Shown: in pieces, positions 1 to 8,241 of the stretch
How positions within the stretch are numbered: position 1 is the first letter of the stretch
How the letters are laid out: every line of letters begins with the position of its first letter
Origin: Bryobacterales bacterium
Lineage (GTDB): Bacteria > Acidobacteriota > Terriglobia > Bryobacterales > Bryobacteraceae
Reading direction: 5' to 3'
DNA length: 48,969 nucleotides
Assembly: GCA_003135055.1 (NCBI GenBank)
Contig: PLDF01000171.1
Location: 1-48,969 of the forward strand
Program-made: the position numbers and the translations under genes
Notes under the pieces: generated by a model
The model's input: the letters and a program-made list of their open reading frames with translations, nothing else
Database searches by the model: none
What the model was told of the DNA's origin: nothing

Positions 1-84
1 ACTTTCATGTCGCACACCCCGTATTCTCGCCCATTCGCCGCCTGCGCGCGCTTCCGCGTTATAGTATATGTTCCTGAGGAATCT

Positions 85-2148
85 ATGCGCCGAATCCTGA
101 TCAGCAGTTCTCTGTTAGCGGTCCTTTCGTTTACCGTCTTCATGACGGTCCGGATGGCCAGCTCCGCTCCACAGTCCAAGGCCAAAGCGGCCAAAGTCGT
201 AACCGCCGCGGCCGCCGGCTACGGTAATTCGGATGCCATCACCGAAGAGGAAATGAAGATTTACGATTACTTCCTCGCCTCCGATCAACTGGAAGGGCGC
301 AACGTGCCTTCGCGCGGCTACGATACCGCGGCCCTTTACGTGGCAAGTCATTTGGCGGAATGGGGTCTGAAGCCGGGCGGCAGCACCACCAATACCAATG
401 GTCCGCTGCAACCTTATTTGATGCCGTTCGAGTTAGTCAGCCGGCAAGTTATGCCTGAAGAGAGTAAGGCTTCGATTACCTCCGCGGGGGGCGGGCGCGG
501 CGGTGGTGGACGACGCGGCGGTGGCGGAGCAGCGCGTGGCGGCGGCGGAGGCGGCGGTGGAGCTCGCGGCGCAGGGGCGGCAGGTCCGCGCACCACGGAA
601 TTCGAGTATGCCAAGGATTGGTCGGTGGTAGCCGCGGGCCGTGGCGGACCGCAGATGAACACGCTGCAAGTGGAAGCGAGTCTGGTTTTTGCGGGTAACG
701 GCTACGTGATCAACAAGACCAAAACGGATCCCTATCAGGGTCTCGATGTACACGGCAAGGTCGTCGTGGTTGCCGGTCTGCCCGCCGAGCTGGCTGCGCA
801 ACAAGCAGCGGCCGCGGCGGCCGGTGGCAGAGGCGGACGTGGCGGTGGAGGCGGGCGCGGCGCCGCCGATAATCCCCTGGGTACGGATTGCACGGACTTT
901 CTGACGCCGGAACAAGCGGCAGCCAAGAATGGCGCCGTGGCAGTAATCACCATCGCGAATTTTCAGCAGCTCAGCGCCATGGCCAACCCCAACGCCGGCG
1001 GCGGCGGTTTTGGCGGCGGTGGAGGAGGAGGCCGCGGCGCCGGGCTCAACGGCCCCGCCTTCCAGGTACCGAAGTTCCAACAGCCGCCGGCGTGCCCCGC
1101 CGTCCCGGCTATCACTGCGGGTTTGGAAATGACCAACGCCATCTTCCAGGGCGAAAAGATCGCCGCGGCGCAGATCTTCTATGCAACCGGCGCCAACACT
1201 AAAGAGGATTCTTTTGCGCTGACCGACGAAAAGAAAATCAACTTGCATATCGAGGTTCACTCCGAGCCGGGTCACACCGAGAACGTGGTTGGCATCCTCG
1301 AAGGCAGCGATCCGGTTCTGAAGAGCGAGTATGTCGTGATCAGCGCCCACCTGGATCATATCGGGCTCAGCGCACCGCTTCCCGACGGCCACAACGTCAA
1401 CAATGGCGCCGATGACGACGGCTCCGGGTCCACCGGCCTGCTCGGCATCGCCAAGGCTTTCGCGGAAGGCGCGGCGAAGGGCATGCGTCCCAAGCGCAGC
1501 ATCATCTTCCTGTGGAACGCCGGCGAGGAAAAGGGCCTGTGGGGCTCGCAATACTTCAACGAGTTTCCGTTCGTGGATCTTAGTAAGGTGGTGGCCGATC
1601 TGAACATGGACATGATCGGGCGCACCAAGGGACCCGGCTATACGGATTCGGACGCCACCCACAAGTTGGTGAATCCAGGCGAGGTCTTAGTGGTGGGTCC
1701 CAACATCAGCAGCGACGATATGGAGAAGACCATCGAGACGGTGAACGGAAGTTACCAGAAACTGGGGCTCGATCATTTCTACGACACCACCGCGCCCGAT
1801 GCCACTCACGATAACCTGGGTCCCGCGGGTAGGGGCCAGCGTATCTTCTATCGGAGCGATCATTATAACTTCGCCAAGATGGGAATTCCGATCGCATTCT
1901 TCACCGTAGGATTGCACCCGGACTATCACCGTCCCACGGACACCCCCGAGAAGATCGATTACAAGGAAATACAGGTTGTCTCGAAGACCGTCGCCGCGGT
2001 GGGCTGGGTACTTGCCACCCAACCGGGCCGGCCCCAGTTGAAGAGCACTCTTCCGGACCAGTTGATCAAGGATATGAAGACCGCGAAGGATCAAGGCTGG
2101 GGCAAGCTCACTCCGGTGCTGGCGCCCTTGCCCGGCGAACCATACTAA
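85..2148 (+). CDS. Secreted M28-family metallopeptidase with Gly/Arg-rich inserts
   Basis: Zinc aminopeptidase-like enzyme of family M28, exported by an N-terminal signal segment (about residues 1-27). The ATG at 85 is preferred over upstream starts because it follows a GAGGA ribosome site and opens directly on the hydrophobic signal. The di-zinc ligand set is complete: His422 (AHLDH), Asp443 (NGADDDGSG), Glu481/Glu482 (AGEEKGLWGS), Asp509 (NMDMIG) and His615 (DYHRPTDT). Between the prodomain/PA-like part and the catalytic domain are three low-complexity Gly/Arg-rich tracts (around residues 135-170, 250-265 and 305-325), unusual in this family. 687 aa, within the usual range. Substrate cannot be told from sequence. 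It stands alone on the strand, followed by a GT-rich tract and a palindromic element. Confidence 0.9.
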   Translation: MRRILISSSLLAVLSFTVFMTVRMASSAPQSKAKAAKVVTAAAAGYGNSDAITEEEMKIYDYFLASDQLEGRNVPSRGYDTAALYVASHLAEWGLKPGGSTTNTNGPLQPYLMPFELVSRQVMPEESKASITSAGGGRGGGGRRGGGGAARGGGGGGGGARGAGAAGPRTTEFEYAKDWSVVAAGRGGPQMNTLQVEASLVFAGNGYVINKTKTDPYQGLDVHGKVVVVAGLPAELAAQQAAAAAAGGRGGRGGGGGRGAADNPLGTDCTDFLTPEQAAAKNGAVAVITIANFQQLSAMANPNAGGGGFGGGGGGGRGAGLNGPAFQVPKFQQPPACPAVPAITAGLEMTNAIFQGEKIAAAQIFYATGANTKEDSFALTDEKKINLHIEVHSEPGHTENVVGILEGSDPVLKSEYVVISAHLDHIGLSAPLPDGHNVNNGADDDGSGSTGLLGIAKAFAEGAAKGMRPKRSIIFLWNAGEEKGLWGSQYFNEFPFVDLSKVVADLNMDMIGRTKGPGYTDSDATHKLVNPGEVLVVGPNISSDDMEKTIETVNGSYQKLGLDHFYDTTAPDATHDNLGPAGRGQRIFYRSDHYNFAKMGIPIAFFTVGLHPDYHRPTDTPEKIDYKEIQVVSKTVAAVGWVLATQPGRPQLKSTLPDQLIKDMKTAKDQGWGKLTPVLAPLPGEPY

Positions 2149-2232
2149 GTGTGTCTGTCTGTGAGTATCTGTCCGTCTGTGAGTGAGTGTGAGTCTGTCT
2201 GTTAGTCTGTGTGAGTGTGTGTGAGTGAGTGT
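2149..2232. repeat. GT-rich low-complexity tract
   Basis: About 84 bp built from short GTCTGT / GTGAGT words in irregular tandem array, starting directly at the M28 stop codon and ending at the left arm of the palindromic element at 2233. It has no coding potential and no hairpin. It may have arisen by slippage beside the mobile palindrome. Confidence 0.7.
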
Positions 2233-2299
2233 GTGGCGCACGCACTCATGCGTGCAGCGTTCACACTCGTGTGAACGCGTCCGAGTCTTTCCGCGCCAC
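2233..2299 (+). repeat. Three-armed palindromic element, copy 1 (complete)
   Basis: 67 bp. Outer arms GTGGCGC (2233-2239) and GCGCCAC (2293-2299) are inverted. Inside are two perfect hairpins: GCACGCA-CTCA-TGCGTGC (2238-2255) and GCGTTCACAC-TC-GTGTGAACGC (2257-2278). Folded, this gives a stem with two side hairpins. The same architecture recurs at 6832-6899, and partial copies occur at 16837, 18551 and 31232. Confidence 0.85.
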
Positions 2300-2408
2300 A
2301 AGATTATATGCTACTGCAACCTCTTGCCGGCAGGGCGCCCTCCGAGCCCGATTCCGATCAGAATGGTGTCCAGTTATCGCAAGTCTTAGCCAGCCCTGAC
2401 TTACCCCA

Positions 2409-3905
2409 GTGACCGCCAGATACCTTCAGGCCGCCCTAACCGCCGCGCTCGCCTTCCTAAGCGCGGCAGCGGTCCTGGTGGTTCACTACCAAGGCTGGAC
2501 CCTCTACTATGGCGATGCCGACGCCCACTTGATGATCGCGCGGCGCATCTTAGATTCGCAGAACCCCGGATTCGAGCAGTTCGGCTCCGGCTGGCTGCCT
2601 CTGCCGCACCTGATAATGCTGCCGTTCGTGCGTGTGGATGCGTGGTGGCGCAATGGCCTCGCGGGCGCCGTTCCGGTGGCGGCTTGTTTCGTGGCCGGCG
2701 CATCGTTCTTCTTCGCCGCTGTGCGCCGCACATTCCATTCCACAGCCGCGGCTGTCGCGGCTACCGCGTTGTTCGCGCTCAATCCGAACATCCTCTACTT
2801 ACAGTCCATTCCCATGACGGAGATGGTGTTCTTCGCCTCGCTGGCGGCGCTGCTCTACTTCACGGTACGGTTCGGGCAGAGCGAGGGATGGCTCTGCGCG
2901 GCCGGCGCCGGAATCGCGGCATGCGCCGGCGCGTTGACGCGTTACGAGGGGTGGCTCCTGCTGCCCTTCACAGCGGCGTACTTTCTGATTTCCGCGCGGC
3001 GCCACCGTTGGCGCGCAACGCTGGTTTTCTGCGTGTTGGCGGCGGCGGGCCCCTTGGCGTGGCTTGCGTACACCTGGTGGATGACCGGCGACTATCTCGA
3101 TTTCATCCGCGGTCCGTATTCGCCAAGCGCGATTCAAGGCCGCTTCACCTATCCCGGCCTGCACGATTGGCGGCTCGCATGGCTCTACTTCCGCACCGCC
3201 GTGCAGGTCTGCGCCGGGCCCGGACTGGTGTTGCTCGGACTCGCAGGCATCGCCGTTTGCCTCTTTAAGCGCGTCTTCTGGCCGCTGCTGTTGTTGACGC
3301 TGCCGCCGGTCTTCTACCTGGCGAACATGCACTCGGGGGCGTCGCCAATCTTCCTGCCCGCGCTCTGGCCCCACTCTTACTACAACGCGCGCTACGGAAC
3401 TTCCGCTCTGCCGCTGCTGGCGTTGGCGGCGGCGGGTTTGGTGGCGCTGGTTCCGCTGCGGATGCGCACCGCCGCGGCCGGCGTGGCGATTCTGGCGGGC
3501 ATGGCTTATTGGTTCGTGCACTCGAAGCCATCCGATTGGCCCGTGTGGCAGGAGGCGAGCGTCAACGATGCCGCCCGCCGTGAGCGTATCCACCAGGCGG
3601 CGGCATACCTCGCCCCGCGTTATGTGCGGGGAACCGGGATCGTAACTTCGTCCTATCCGCTCACCAGCGTGTTCCGTGAAATGGGCTTGCCATTGCGCGA
3701 AGGGCTCATGGTCGATAACGGCCTGCCGTGGCTGGCGGCAGTGCAGCGTCCCGAGTTTTTCCTGAAGCAGGAATGGGCCATCGTGGAAGGCGGCGACCAG
3801 GTGCAGAGCGCTATCGACCGCTTGGGGCGTTTCGGGGTGACGTACAAGCTGGAGAAGAAGATTATCGTAGGCAACCAGCCGGTGCTCGAAATCTACCGGC
3901 GCTAA
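2409..3905 (+). CDS. Multi-pass membrane glycosyltransferase-like protein (ArnT/GT39-like)
   Basis: 498-aa integral membrane protein with roughly ten hydrophobic segments and a short soluble C-terminus. The N-terminal loop after TM1 holds YGDADAHLMIARRI, an acidic loop in the place where GT-C glycosyltransferases (PMT/ArnT type) carry their catalytic Asp; the later TRYEGWLLLPF segment is also typical of this group. It probably moves a sugar from a polyprenyl-phosphate donor at the periplasmic face; donor and acceptor are unknown. The start is GTG at 2409. The stop codon is followed at once by a hairpin repeat (3906). It has no operon partner on this strand. Confidence 0.7.
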   Translation: MTARYLQAALTAALAFLSAAAVLVVHYQGWTLYYGDADAHLMIARRILDSQNPGFEQFGSGWLPLPHLIMLPFVRVDAWWRNGLAGAVPVAACFVAGASFFFAAVRRTFHSTAAAVAATALFALNPNILYLQSIPMTEMVFFASLAALLYFTVRFGQSEGWLCAAGAGIAACAGALTRYEGWLLLPFTAAYFLISARRHRWRATLVFCVLAAAGPLAWLAYTWWMTGDYLDFIRGPYSPSAIQGRFTYPGLHDWRLAWLYFRTAVQVCAGPGLVLLGLAGIAVCLFKRVFWPLLLLTLPPVFYLANMHSGASPIFLPALWPHSYYNARYGTSALPLLALAAAGLVALVPLRMRTAAAGVAILAGMAYWFVHSKPSDWPVWQEASVNDAARRERIHQAAAYLAPRYVRGTGIVTSSYPLTSVFREMGLPLREGLMVDNGLPWLAAVQRPEFFLKQEWAIVEGGDQVQSAIDRLGRFGVTYKLEKKIIVGNQPVLEIYRR

Positions 3906-3953
3906 GTGGGGCAGCCAATCGTGGCTGCAAGCCGCCTTTCAGCCGGCTTTTCG
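3906..3953 (+). repeat. Dispersed double-hairpin repeat (GTGGGGCAGCC family), copy 1
   Basis: Starts directly after the glycosyltransferase stop codon. Contains GCAGCCA-atcg-TGGCTGC and an imperfect second hairpin GCCGCCTTTCAGCCGGC, then TTTTCG. The same unit is found at 15091-15138 and, inverted, at 33793-33842. Here it could also serve as a transcript end. Confidence 0.75.
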
Positions 3954-4101
3954 AGAAGATCGATAGCCTCGGTCAGAGTATACGCGCGGCGGAGGGTTGG
4001 AAACCTTCCCAATCCGGCGGAGGTCGCCGCGGGCATGGCGGACAACTCTGCCACCGTAGCTAGGCCATGGCTCCCGCACCTCAACCGGAACCGCAGCCCC
4101 C

Positions 4102-4572
4102 CTACTCCCAAGGGATGCCGTTCTCTTCGCACCAGTCGATGGCGATCTGCCTCAGGGCCTCCGCACGGAATTTAAACCAGGCCGGTTCGATGCGGCGCTG
4201 CCGAAGAACGTATTTGAAATGCCGGAATGCCCCGGCGCCGTGAATGGCGTTCAGAAGATCCTCGCGAATCCTGTCGGACCCCACGGCAAGCGAGAATTCC
4301 TCCATGATCGCCCACTCGTGGACGTCGAATTTCGAGGGCAGGTGCTGGAAGCGGCCGGTAGAGACGATCCGCTTGGCAAGCTCCCATTCCCGCATCTGCC
4401 ACGCAGGAAGATCCGGCGCCTCCTCGTCGTCGCCGGATTCCTCCGCGTCGCGCAGTAGATCCTTGGAAACCAGTTCCACTTCGCCGCTGTCCCGATCGAC
4501 GAAGTAAGTGTACTCGCCGGACTGCACGTCCAGCGCGTCGACAAGGTCTTTGAGCTTTACAGTGCCAGCCAT
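4102..4572 (-). CDS. UPF0158 family protein
   Basis: 156 aa, matching UPF0158: an acidic N-terminal half, then a conserved C-terminal block (LPSKFDVHEWAIMEEF, AIHGAGAFRHFK, AWFKFRAEALRQIAIDWCEENGI). Its biochemical function is not established. The ATG at 4572 (MAGTVKLKDL) is chosen because the extra upstream residues are basic and unlike the family. It lies 4 nt after the UPF0175 gene on the same strand, so the two probably form a two-gene transcript. Confidence 0.75.
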   Translation of the reverse strand: MAGTVKLKDLVDALDVQSGEYTYFVDRDSGEVELVSKDLLRDAEESGDDEEAPDLPAWQMREWELAKRIVSTGRFQHLPSKFDVHEWAIMEEFSLAVGSDRIREDLLNAIHGAGAFRHFKYVLRQRRIEPAWFKFRAEALRQIAIDWCEENGIPWE

Positions 4573-4576
4573 CGCT

Positions 4577-4870
4577 TCAGGCGTGAGGTCTCGGCGGCGG
4601 CGACCGCCATCGGGAGAAGGCAAGCGCGGTTTCGCTATCCTTGCGATCGCCCTCCAATCTCAGGTCGAGGAACACTCCATGGGCTTTCAGAAAGCCGTCC
4701 ATCTCGTACCGGGAGCCGATGCCCGGCGGCCGTCTTGTCTGAGACACGGTGAATTTCCCAGAGCGGACGCCTTCCAAAGCAACCCCTTCCAGCGCAGCGC
4801 GTGTGACGCCGTCGGGATCGTTGGCGAGTCGATTGGCAAGATCCTCGGTAATTTCTGGCTGAACCCCCAT
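4577..4870 (-). CDS. UPF0175 family small protein (antitoxin-like)
   Basis: 97 aa. Recognised by the UPF0175 core: LANDPDGVTRAALEGVALEGVRSG, then a helix-turn-helix-like segment, then GSRYEMDGFLKAHGVFLDLRLEGDRKDSET. Members of this family often sit beside PIN-domain toxins as putative antitoxins; here the neighbour is UPF0158 instead. The start at 4870 has a GGAGAGG ribosome site; a TTG at 4897 is an alternative. The C-terminus (SRWRSPPPRPHA) is unlike the family and may reflect a late frameshift. A perfect palindrome lies upstream (4898-4921) and may be its operator. Confidence 0.65.
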   Translation of the reverse strand: MGVQPEITEDLANRLANDPDGVTRAALEGVALEGVRSGKFTVSQTRRPPGIGSRYEMDGFLKAHGVFLDLRLEGDRKDSETALAFSRWRSPPPRPHA

Positions 4871-4897
4871 GGCGGCCTCTCCGATATTATCCCCCAA

Positions 4898-4921
4898 CGC
4901 TGTAGCTAAATGCCTACAGCG
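4898..4921. promoter_or_regulatory. Perfect inverted repeat upstream of the UPF0175 gene
   Basis: CGCTGTAG, 8-nt spacer, CTACAGCG. On the minus strand it lies about 28 nt before the ATG at 4870, and a GATAAT box that could be the -10 lies between it and the gene. This position suits an autoregulatory operator, as in many toxin-antitoxin operons. No good -35 box is visible. Inference from position and symmetry only. Confidence 0.4.
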
Positions 4922-5069
4922 AAACGCCCAGTGTCGGGGCGCAGCGCCGTTTCAATCTCCCGGCTGCGTTTTGCGGCCAGGAAGTTCCGCAACTTCACGA
5001 AAAGGCCGTCACAGAGGACCACTGAGGACCCGGCGCGGTTCCACGTGTCCGCTGGTTGCGGCACAATGG

Positions 5070-5252
5070 ATGCATGGCGACTCGGTCGAAGGGGTTTGCC
5101 GCAACGGAAAAGTCGAGTTGATGGAACCCCTGGGCACGCCGAAGGTTCGTGCATTATCGTGACGTGGGCGGGAACTGCCGGCCCGGTCGATCTTCGCGAA
5201 AGAGGGATCGATGAGCCCTGAAGCGGCCGATCCGCGCCGCCGGCTAGCTTAG
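5070..5252 (+). pseudogene. Frameshifted AF2212-like (DUF104) antitoxin remnant
   Basis: Three short frames join into one recognisable small protein. Frame 1 gives VEGVCRNGKVELMEPLG, the family N-terminus, and stops at 5162. The next frame gives IIVTWAGTAGPVDLRERGID and stops at 5221. A third gives EAADPRRRLA and stops at 5252. Together they follow the usual pattern of AF2212-like antitoxins (GVYRNGKVEL ... GPVDLRERGI ... QAADLRARLA). Two frameshifts are needed, so the gene is dead. No PIN toxin follows it; purH converges from the other strand. Confidence 0.65.
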
Positions 5253-5257
5253 CTGAA

Positions 5258-6772
5258 CTAATGGCGGAAGTGCCGCACGCCCGTGAAAACCATCGCAGCG
5301 CCTAACCGGTCCGCGGCGGCGATCACCTCTTCGTCGCGCACCGATCCGCCCGGTTGAATGAACGCCGTGACCCCGTGCTTCGCGGCTTCTTCCACTCCAT
5401 CGGCGAACGGGAAGAAAGCGTCCGAGGCAACCACCGTGCCCGCCAGCGGCAGCACCGCTTTCATCGCGCCCAACTTGACCGAATCCACGCGGCTCATTTG
5501 TCCCGCGCCAATGCCCACCGTCAGGCCGCGCCGCGCATAAACGATTGCGTTCGACTTTACATGCTTGGCTACCTTCCACGCGAATTCGAGCGCCGACCAT
5601 TCGTCTTCCGTAGGCGCGCGCTTGCTCTTCACCGCGGCCGTGGCGCGGTCCAATTTCGCGGTGTCGGCGGTTTGCGCCAGAAAGCCGCCCGAAATGGATT
5701 TCACCACCAGCCGCTCCGTGTGCGGCGCCACGCGAATCAATCGCAGGTTTTTCTTAGCCGAGAGGATGCCCAACGCTTCCGGCGAATATTCCGGCGCCGC
5801 GATGGCTTCGATGAAGGTCTTCGAGATCTCGCGCGCCGTCTCTTCATCCACCGCGCGGTTCAGGCCGATCACGCCGCCGTACGCCGAGACCGGGTCGCAC
5901 TCGAGAGCCCGCCGATAGGCTTGCGCCAGCTCGCCGCGCTCGGCGCAACAGCACGGGTTGGTGTGCTTGACAATGGCCGCCGCCGGGTGCTCGAACTCGC
6001 CGGCAAGCTGCCACGCGGCGTCCAGATCGGCCAGATTGTTGTACGAAAGCTCCTTGCCGTGCAACTGCTCGGCGCCGGCGACGCCCTCTCCGCGGCGGCC
6101 GTAAAGCGCTGCCGATTGGTGCGGGTTCTCGCCATACCGAAGGTCCATCAGCTTGGGTGCGCGGATGCTCAATTCGGCTGGCGTGCTGCCTGTTTCCAGA
6201 CGAGCGCTGATCGCGGCGTCATACTCGGCCGTAGTGCGGAAGGCCTTCCTGGCCAGACGCCAATGGGTCTCGTGCGCCAGCGCCCCGTTTGTGCGCAGCT
6301 CTTCGAGGATGGCCGCGTAATCGTGCGGCGAGACCACCACCGCGACATCCTGATAGTTCTTGGCGGCCGCGCGGATCATGGTAGGTCCGCCGATATCGAT
6401 GTTCTCGATCAGCTCATCCAGCGTGGCATCCGCCTTGGCGGCGATATCTTCGAAGCGATAGAGGTTCACCACCACCATGTCGATGGGCGCGATGCCGTGC
6501 TGGGCCAGCGCTTGCATGTGCTCCGGCCGGCCGCGCATAGCGAGCATGCCCGCCGCGATAGCCGGGTGAATCGTCTTGACGCGCCCGTCCAGCATTTCGG
6601 GGAAGTGCGTAACTTCGGAAACATCCGTCACGGGGATTCCCGATTCGCGCAGCAGCCGCGCGGTGCCTCCGGTGGAGATCAGCTCGGCGCCAAGCGCGGC
6701 GAGCCCGCGGGCGAAATCGGCAATTCCAGTTTTATCGGTGACGCTGAGCAGGACGCGGCGGATCTGGGGCAT
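5258..6772 (-). CDS. purH: Bifunctional AICAR transformylase / IMP cyclohydrolase
   Basis: 504 aa, normal length for PurH, which catalyses the last two steps of de novo IMP synthesis. The N-terminal MGS-like cyclohydrolase domain (about 1-190) has [26 protein letters not shown] and [15 protein letters not shown]. The transformylase domain carries [22 protein letters not shown] and the C-terminal [39 protein letters not shown], including the formyl-transfer region. It is encoded alone, with no other pur genes next to it. The ATG start at 6772 fits the family N-terminus. Confidence 0.97.
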   Translation of the reverse strand: MPQIRRVLLSVTDKTGIADFARGLAALGAELISTGGTARLLRESGIPVTDVSEVTHFPEMLDGRVKTIHPAIAAGMLAMRGRPEHMQALAQHGIAPIDMVVVNLYRFEDIAAKADATLDELIENIDIGGPTMIRAAAKNYQDVAVVVSPHDYAAILEELRTNGALAHETHWRLARKAFRTTAEYDAAISARLETGSTPAELSIRAPKLMDLRYGENPHQSAALYGRRGEGVAGAEQLHGKELSYNNLADLDAAWQLAGEFEHPAAAIVKHTNPCCCAERGELAQAYRRALECDPVSAYGGVIGLNRAVDEETAREISKTFIEAIAAPEYSPEALGILSAKKNLRLIRVAPHTERLVVKSISGGFLAQTADTAKLDRATAAVKSKRAPTEDEWSALEFAWKVAKHVKSNAIVYARRGLTVGIGAGQMSRVDSVKLGAMKAVLPLAGTVVASDAFFPFADGVEEAAKHGVTAFIQPGGSVRDEEVIAAADRLGAAMVFTGVRHFRH

Positions 6773-6831
6773 CTATATCGAACTTACCAGAGACCTGCCC
6801 AGTTTACTCTAGGCTTCTGAGTCAAGGTGTC

Positions 6832-6899
6832 GTGGCGCACGCACTCATGCGTGCAGCGTTCACAATCGTGTGAACGCGCTTCGGTTTCTCCCGCGCCAC
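6832..6899 (+). repeat. Three-armed palindromic element, copy 2 (complete)
   Basis: 68 bp with outer arms GTGGCGC (6832) and GCGCCAC (6893-6899), hairpin 1 identical to copy 1, and hairpin 2 GCGTTCACA-atcg-TGTGAACGC. It lies upstream of purH and about 40 bp before the point where the PIN-domain remnant becomes recognisable, so the element or its arrival may mark the deletion of that gene's 5' end. Confidence 0.85.
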
Positions 6900-6937
6900 G
6901 TTGAAACGGCCCGGTCATTTCGTGAAGAGTCCCCTGA

Positions 6938-7276
6938 ATCGAGATTGTAGTGCTGGCCTCAGTGCCGCCGATGCTGGAATATGAAGCTGTGTTGACGCGG
7001 CGCGAGCAACTGGAAAGGACCGGCTTGACAGTGGAAGAAACCAACGCGATCCTGGATGCATTGGCGGCGGTGAGCGAAGCCGTCACGTTTCGGTTTCTGT
7101 GGAGACGGCGCCTCAAAGATCCGCGGGACGAAACTTTGTTGGATACCGCGGTCAACGGCCAAGAGCACCGTCTGGCTACCTTTAACGTGCGGCATCTGGC
7201 CGAAGCCGCGCGGGAATTTGGGATTCGAGCAATCTCTCGCCGGGTGAGATCTGACGGGAGCTGCAAGGAGCGAAGC
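6938..7276 (+). pseudogene. PIN-domain toxin, 5'-truncated (PIN_3 family)
   Basis: Homology begins at IEIVVLASVPPMLEYEAVL and continues through LDALAAVSEAVTFRFLWRRRLKDPRDETLLDTAVNGQEHRLATFNVRHL, the middle and end of a PIN-family toxin of the COG1569 type. The first ~35 residues, which carry the DTNVLV catalytic Asp, are absent: a stop codon (6935-6937) and then a palindromic element lie upstream. The frame runs without a stop into the following antitoxin gene. It probably has no nuclease activity. Confidence 0.7.
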
Positions 7277-7519
7277 ATGAGAAGTAATGTCGCCCTTCGC
7301 CTTCAGACATCGTTGCTGGAAGAAGCCAGGCGTGTGGCGCAGTCGGAAGGCGTTGCCCTGAACCAGTTAATCAACGTAGCGGTAGCGGAAAAGCTGTCGG
7401 CGTTGCGGACGGACGATTATTTCCGGGAGCGATCGAGCCGGGCGAATATCGGCAAAGCCAAGCGGATACTGAAGCGCGCCGGCCGGGGAAGACCTCCGGC
7501 TGCCGGCGATGAGTTTTGA
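7277..7519 (+). CDS. Ribbon-helix-helix / HicB-like antitoxin
   Basis: 80 aa. MRSNVALRLQTSLLEEARRVA is a typical ribbon-helix-helix opening, followed by EGVALNQLINVAVAEKLSALRTDDYFRERS. The tail (AKRILKRAGRGRPPAAGDEF) resembles antitoxins paired with PIN_3 toxins. The ATG at 7277 has a good AAGGAG site 6 nt upstream, so it is a separate gene even though the truncated toxin frame reads into it. With the toxin broken, it is an orphan antitoxin; it may still act as a DNA-binding repressor. Confidence 0.7.
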   Translation: MRSNVALRLQTSLLEEARRVAQSEGVALNQLINVAVAEKLSALRTDDYFRERSSRANIGKAKRILKRAGRGRPPAAGDEF

Positions 7520-7606
7520 GCTTCTTGAGGAAGGCAGTTATTCCGCGCCCTGTGGACATCCGTCCGGAACTGCATACCCATGTAAAGAGCTAAAATTGAG
7601 CTTCCA

Positions 7607-8041
7607 ATGGACCTGGATGCCGTTACATTTCCCGCCTTGATTGTGGCAGAGGACGGATGGGTCGACTATCTTGCCAGTGTGGCGCAGTTGGAAAAGTGGA
7701 CTAATACGGCCATTAAGAAATACAACAAGCGCCGTGTCTTACTGTACGACTGCAGCGATCACGCTTGGCTGGTCGAAAGCATCGTCTCGCGAGCCCGGCG
7801 GAAGCTGTTCGTGAGATTGATTCACGCGGTCTACAACCCGAAAACTCCCGTTCAGATTAGCGTTCGACCGATAACCGAATGCCCAACTGAAACCGTACGC
7901 GACGCTCTTCTGCTTATCATCGACAAGGACGATGACGTTTTGACGCAGCACACGGAAGCATCGGACCTCAAGACGGAAATTCAGCACGCTGCTTCGTTCA
8001 AGGCCGTCGTCCAGGCCCTTAGAGCCGCGCGGGCCATCTAA
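7607..8041 (+). CDS. Hypothetical soluble protein, 144 aa
   Basis: Small cytoplasmic protein with no signal peptide or membrane segment. It opens with a beta-rich part (FPALIVAEDGWVDYLASVAQLEKW), then KKYNKRRVLLYDCSDHAWLVESIV, and ends with an acidic stretch (IIDKDDDVLTQHTEASDLKTEIQHAASF). The pattern looks like uncharacterised proteins often annotated only as hypothetical; I do not recognise a function. It lies among toxin-antitoxin debris and could be an immunity-type protein, but that is a guess from context. Start ATG 7607; no strong ribosome site. Confidence 0.6.
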   Translation: MDLDAVTFPALIVAEDGWVDYLASVAQLEKWTNTAIKKYNKRRVLLYDCSDHAWLVESIVSRARRKLFVRLIHAVYNPKTPVQISVRPITECPTETVRDALLLIIDKDDDVLTQHTEASDLKTEIQHAASFKAVVQALRAARAI

Positions 8042-8046
8042 ACTGA

Positions 8047-8241
8047 TGGTCGATCCCGTTTGCCCGCGCCCTTGCCGCTGCCCCGCCCGACGATGAACCC
8101 GTGACCGGGCACGACCGCCGCCGCTTTCACGACGGACAGGAGTGGTTTGCCCAACGCGGCGGCACTCCCAGGGAGGATGTCCTCGCCGAGTTCGGCGCAA
8201 AGCCGGAAGATTTCCCGCACTCCCTGGACAACTCCCGGTAA
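8047..8241 (+). pseudogene. Antitoxin C-terminal remnant upstream of the broken RelE-like gene
   Basis: The frame reads FARALAAAPPDDEPVTGHDR followed by EWFAQRGGTPREDVLAEFGAKPEDF and a TAA at 8239. This matches the end of antitoxins with a PLDDEP...TEEE linker and a C-terminal HEEVLREFGL-type helix. There is no start codon or N-terminal domain; a stop precedes it at 8044. The following toxin-like ATG touches its stop codon, the normal operon arrangement. Confidence 0.5.

Noticed and set aside
433..1662. Long open frame antisense to the M28 peptidase, and similar long antisense frames over purH, spt, malQ, the MFP gene, the PIG-L gene and secY
   Set aside because: High-GC shadow frames: no family motifs, Arg/His-rich composition, and each covers a well-supported gene.
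2149..2232. GT-rich tandem words as a possible CRISPR or satellite array
   Set aside because: Units are irregular and 4-8 bp long, with no spacers and no cas genes.
2233..2299. Three-armed element as a possible tRNA or tRNA-like gene
   Set aside because: There is no T-loop GTTCRA context in the right place, no anticodon arm geometry and no CCA end; arm lengths do not fit a tRNA.
7277..7519. A genuine PIN-antitoxin fusion protein read from 6950
   Set aside because: The antitoxin has its own strong ribosome site and ATG, and the PIN part lacks its catalytic N-terminus; the fusion is more simply an accident of decay.
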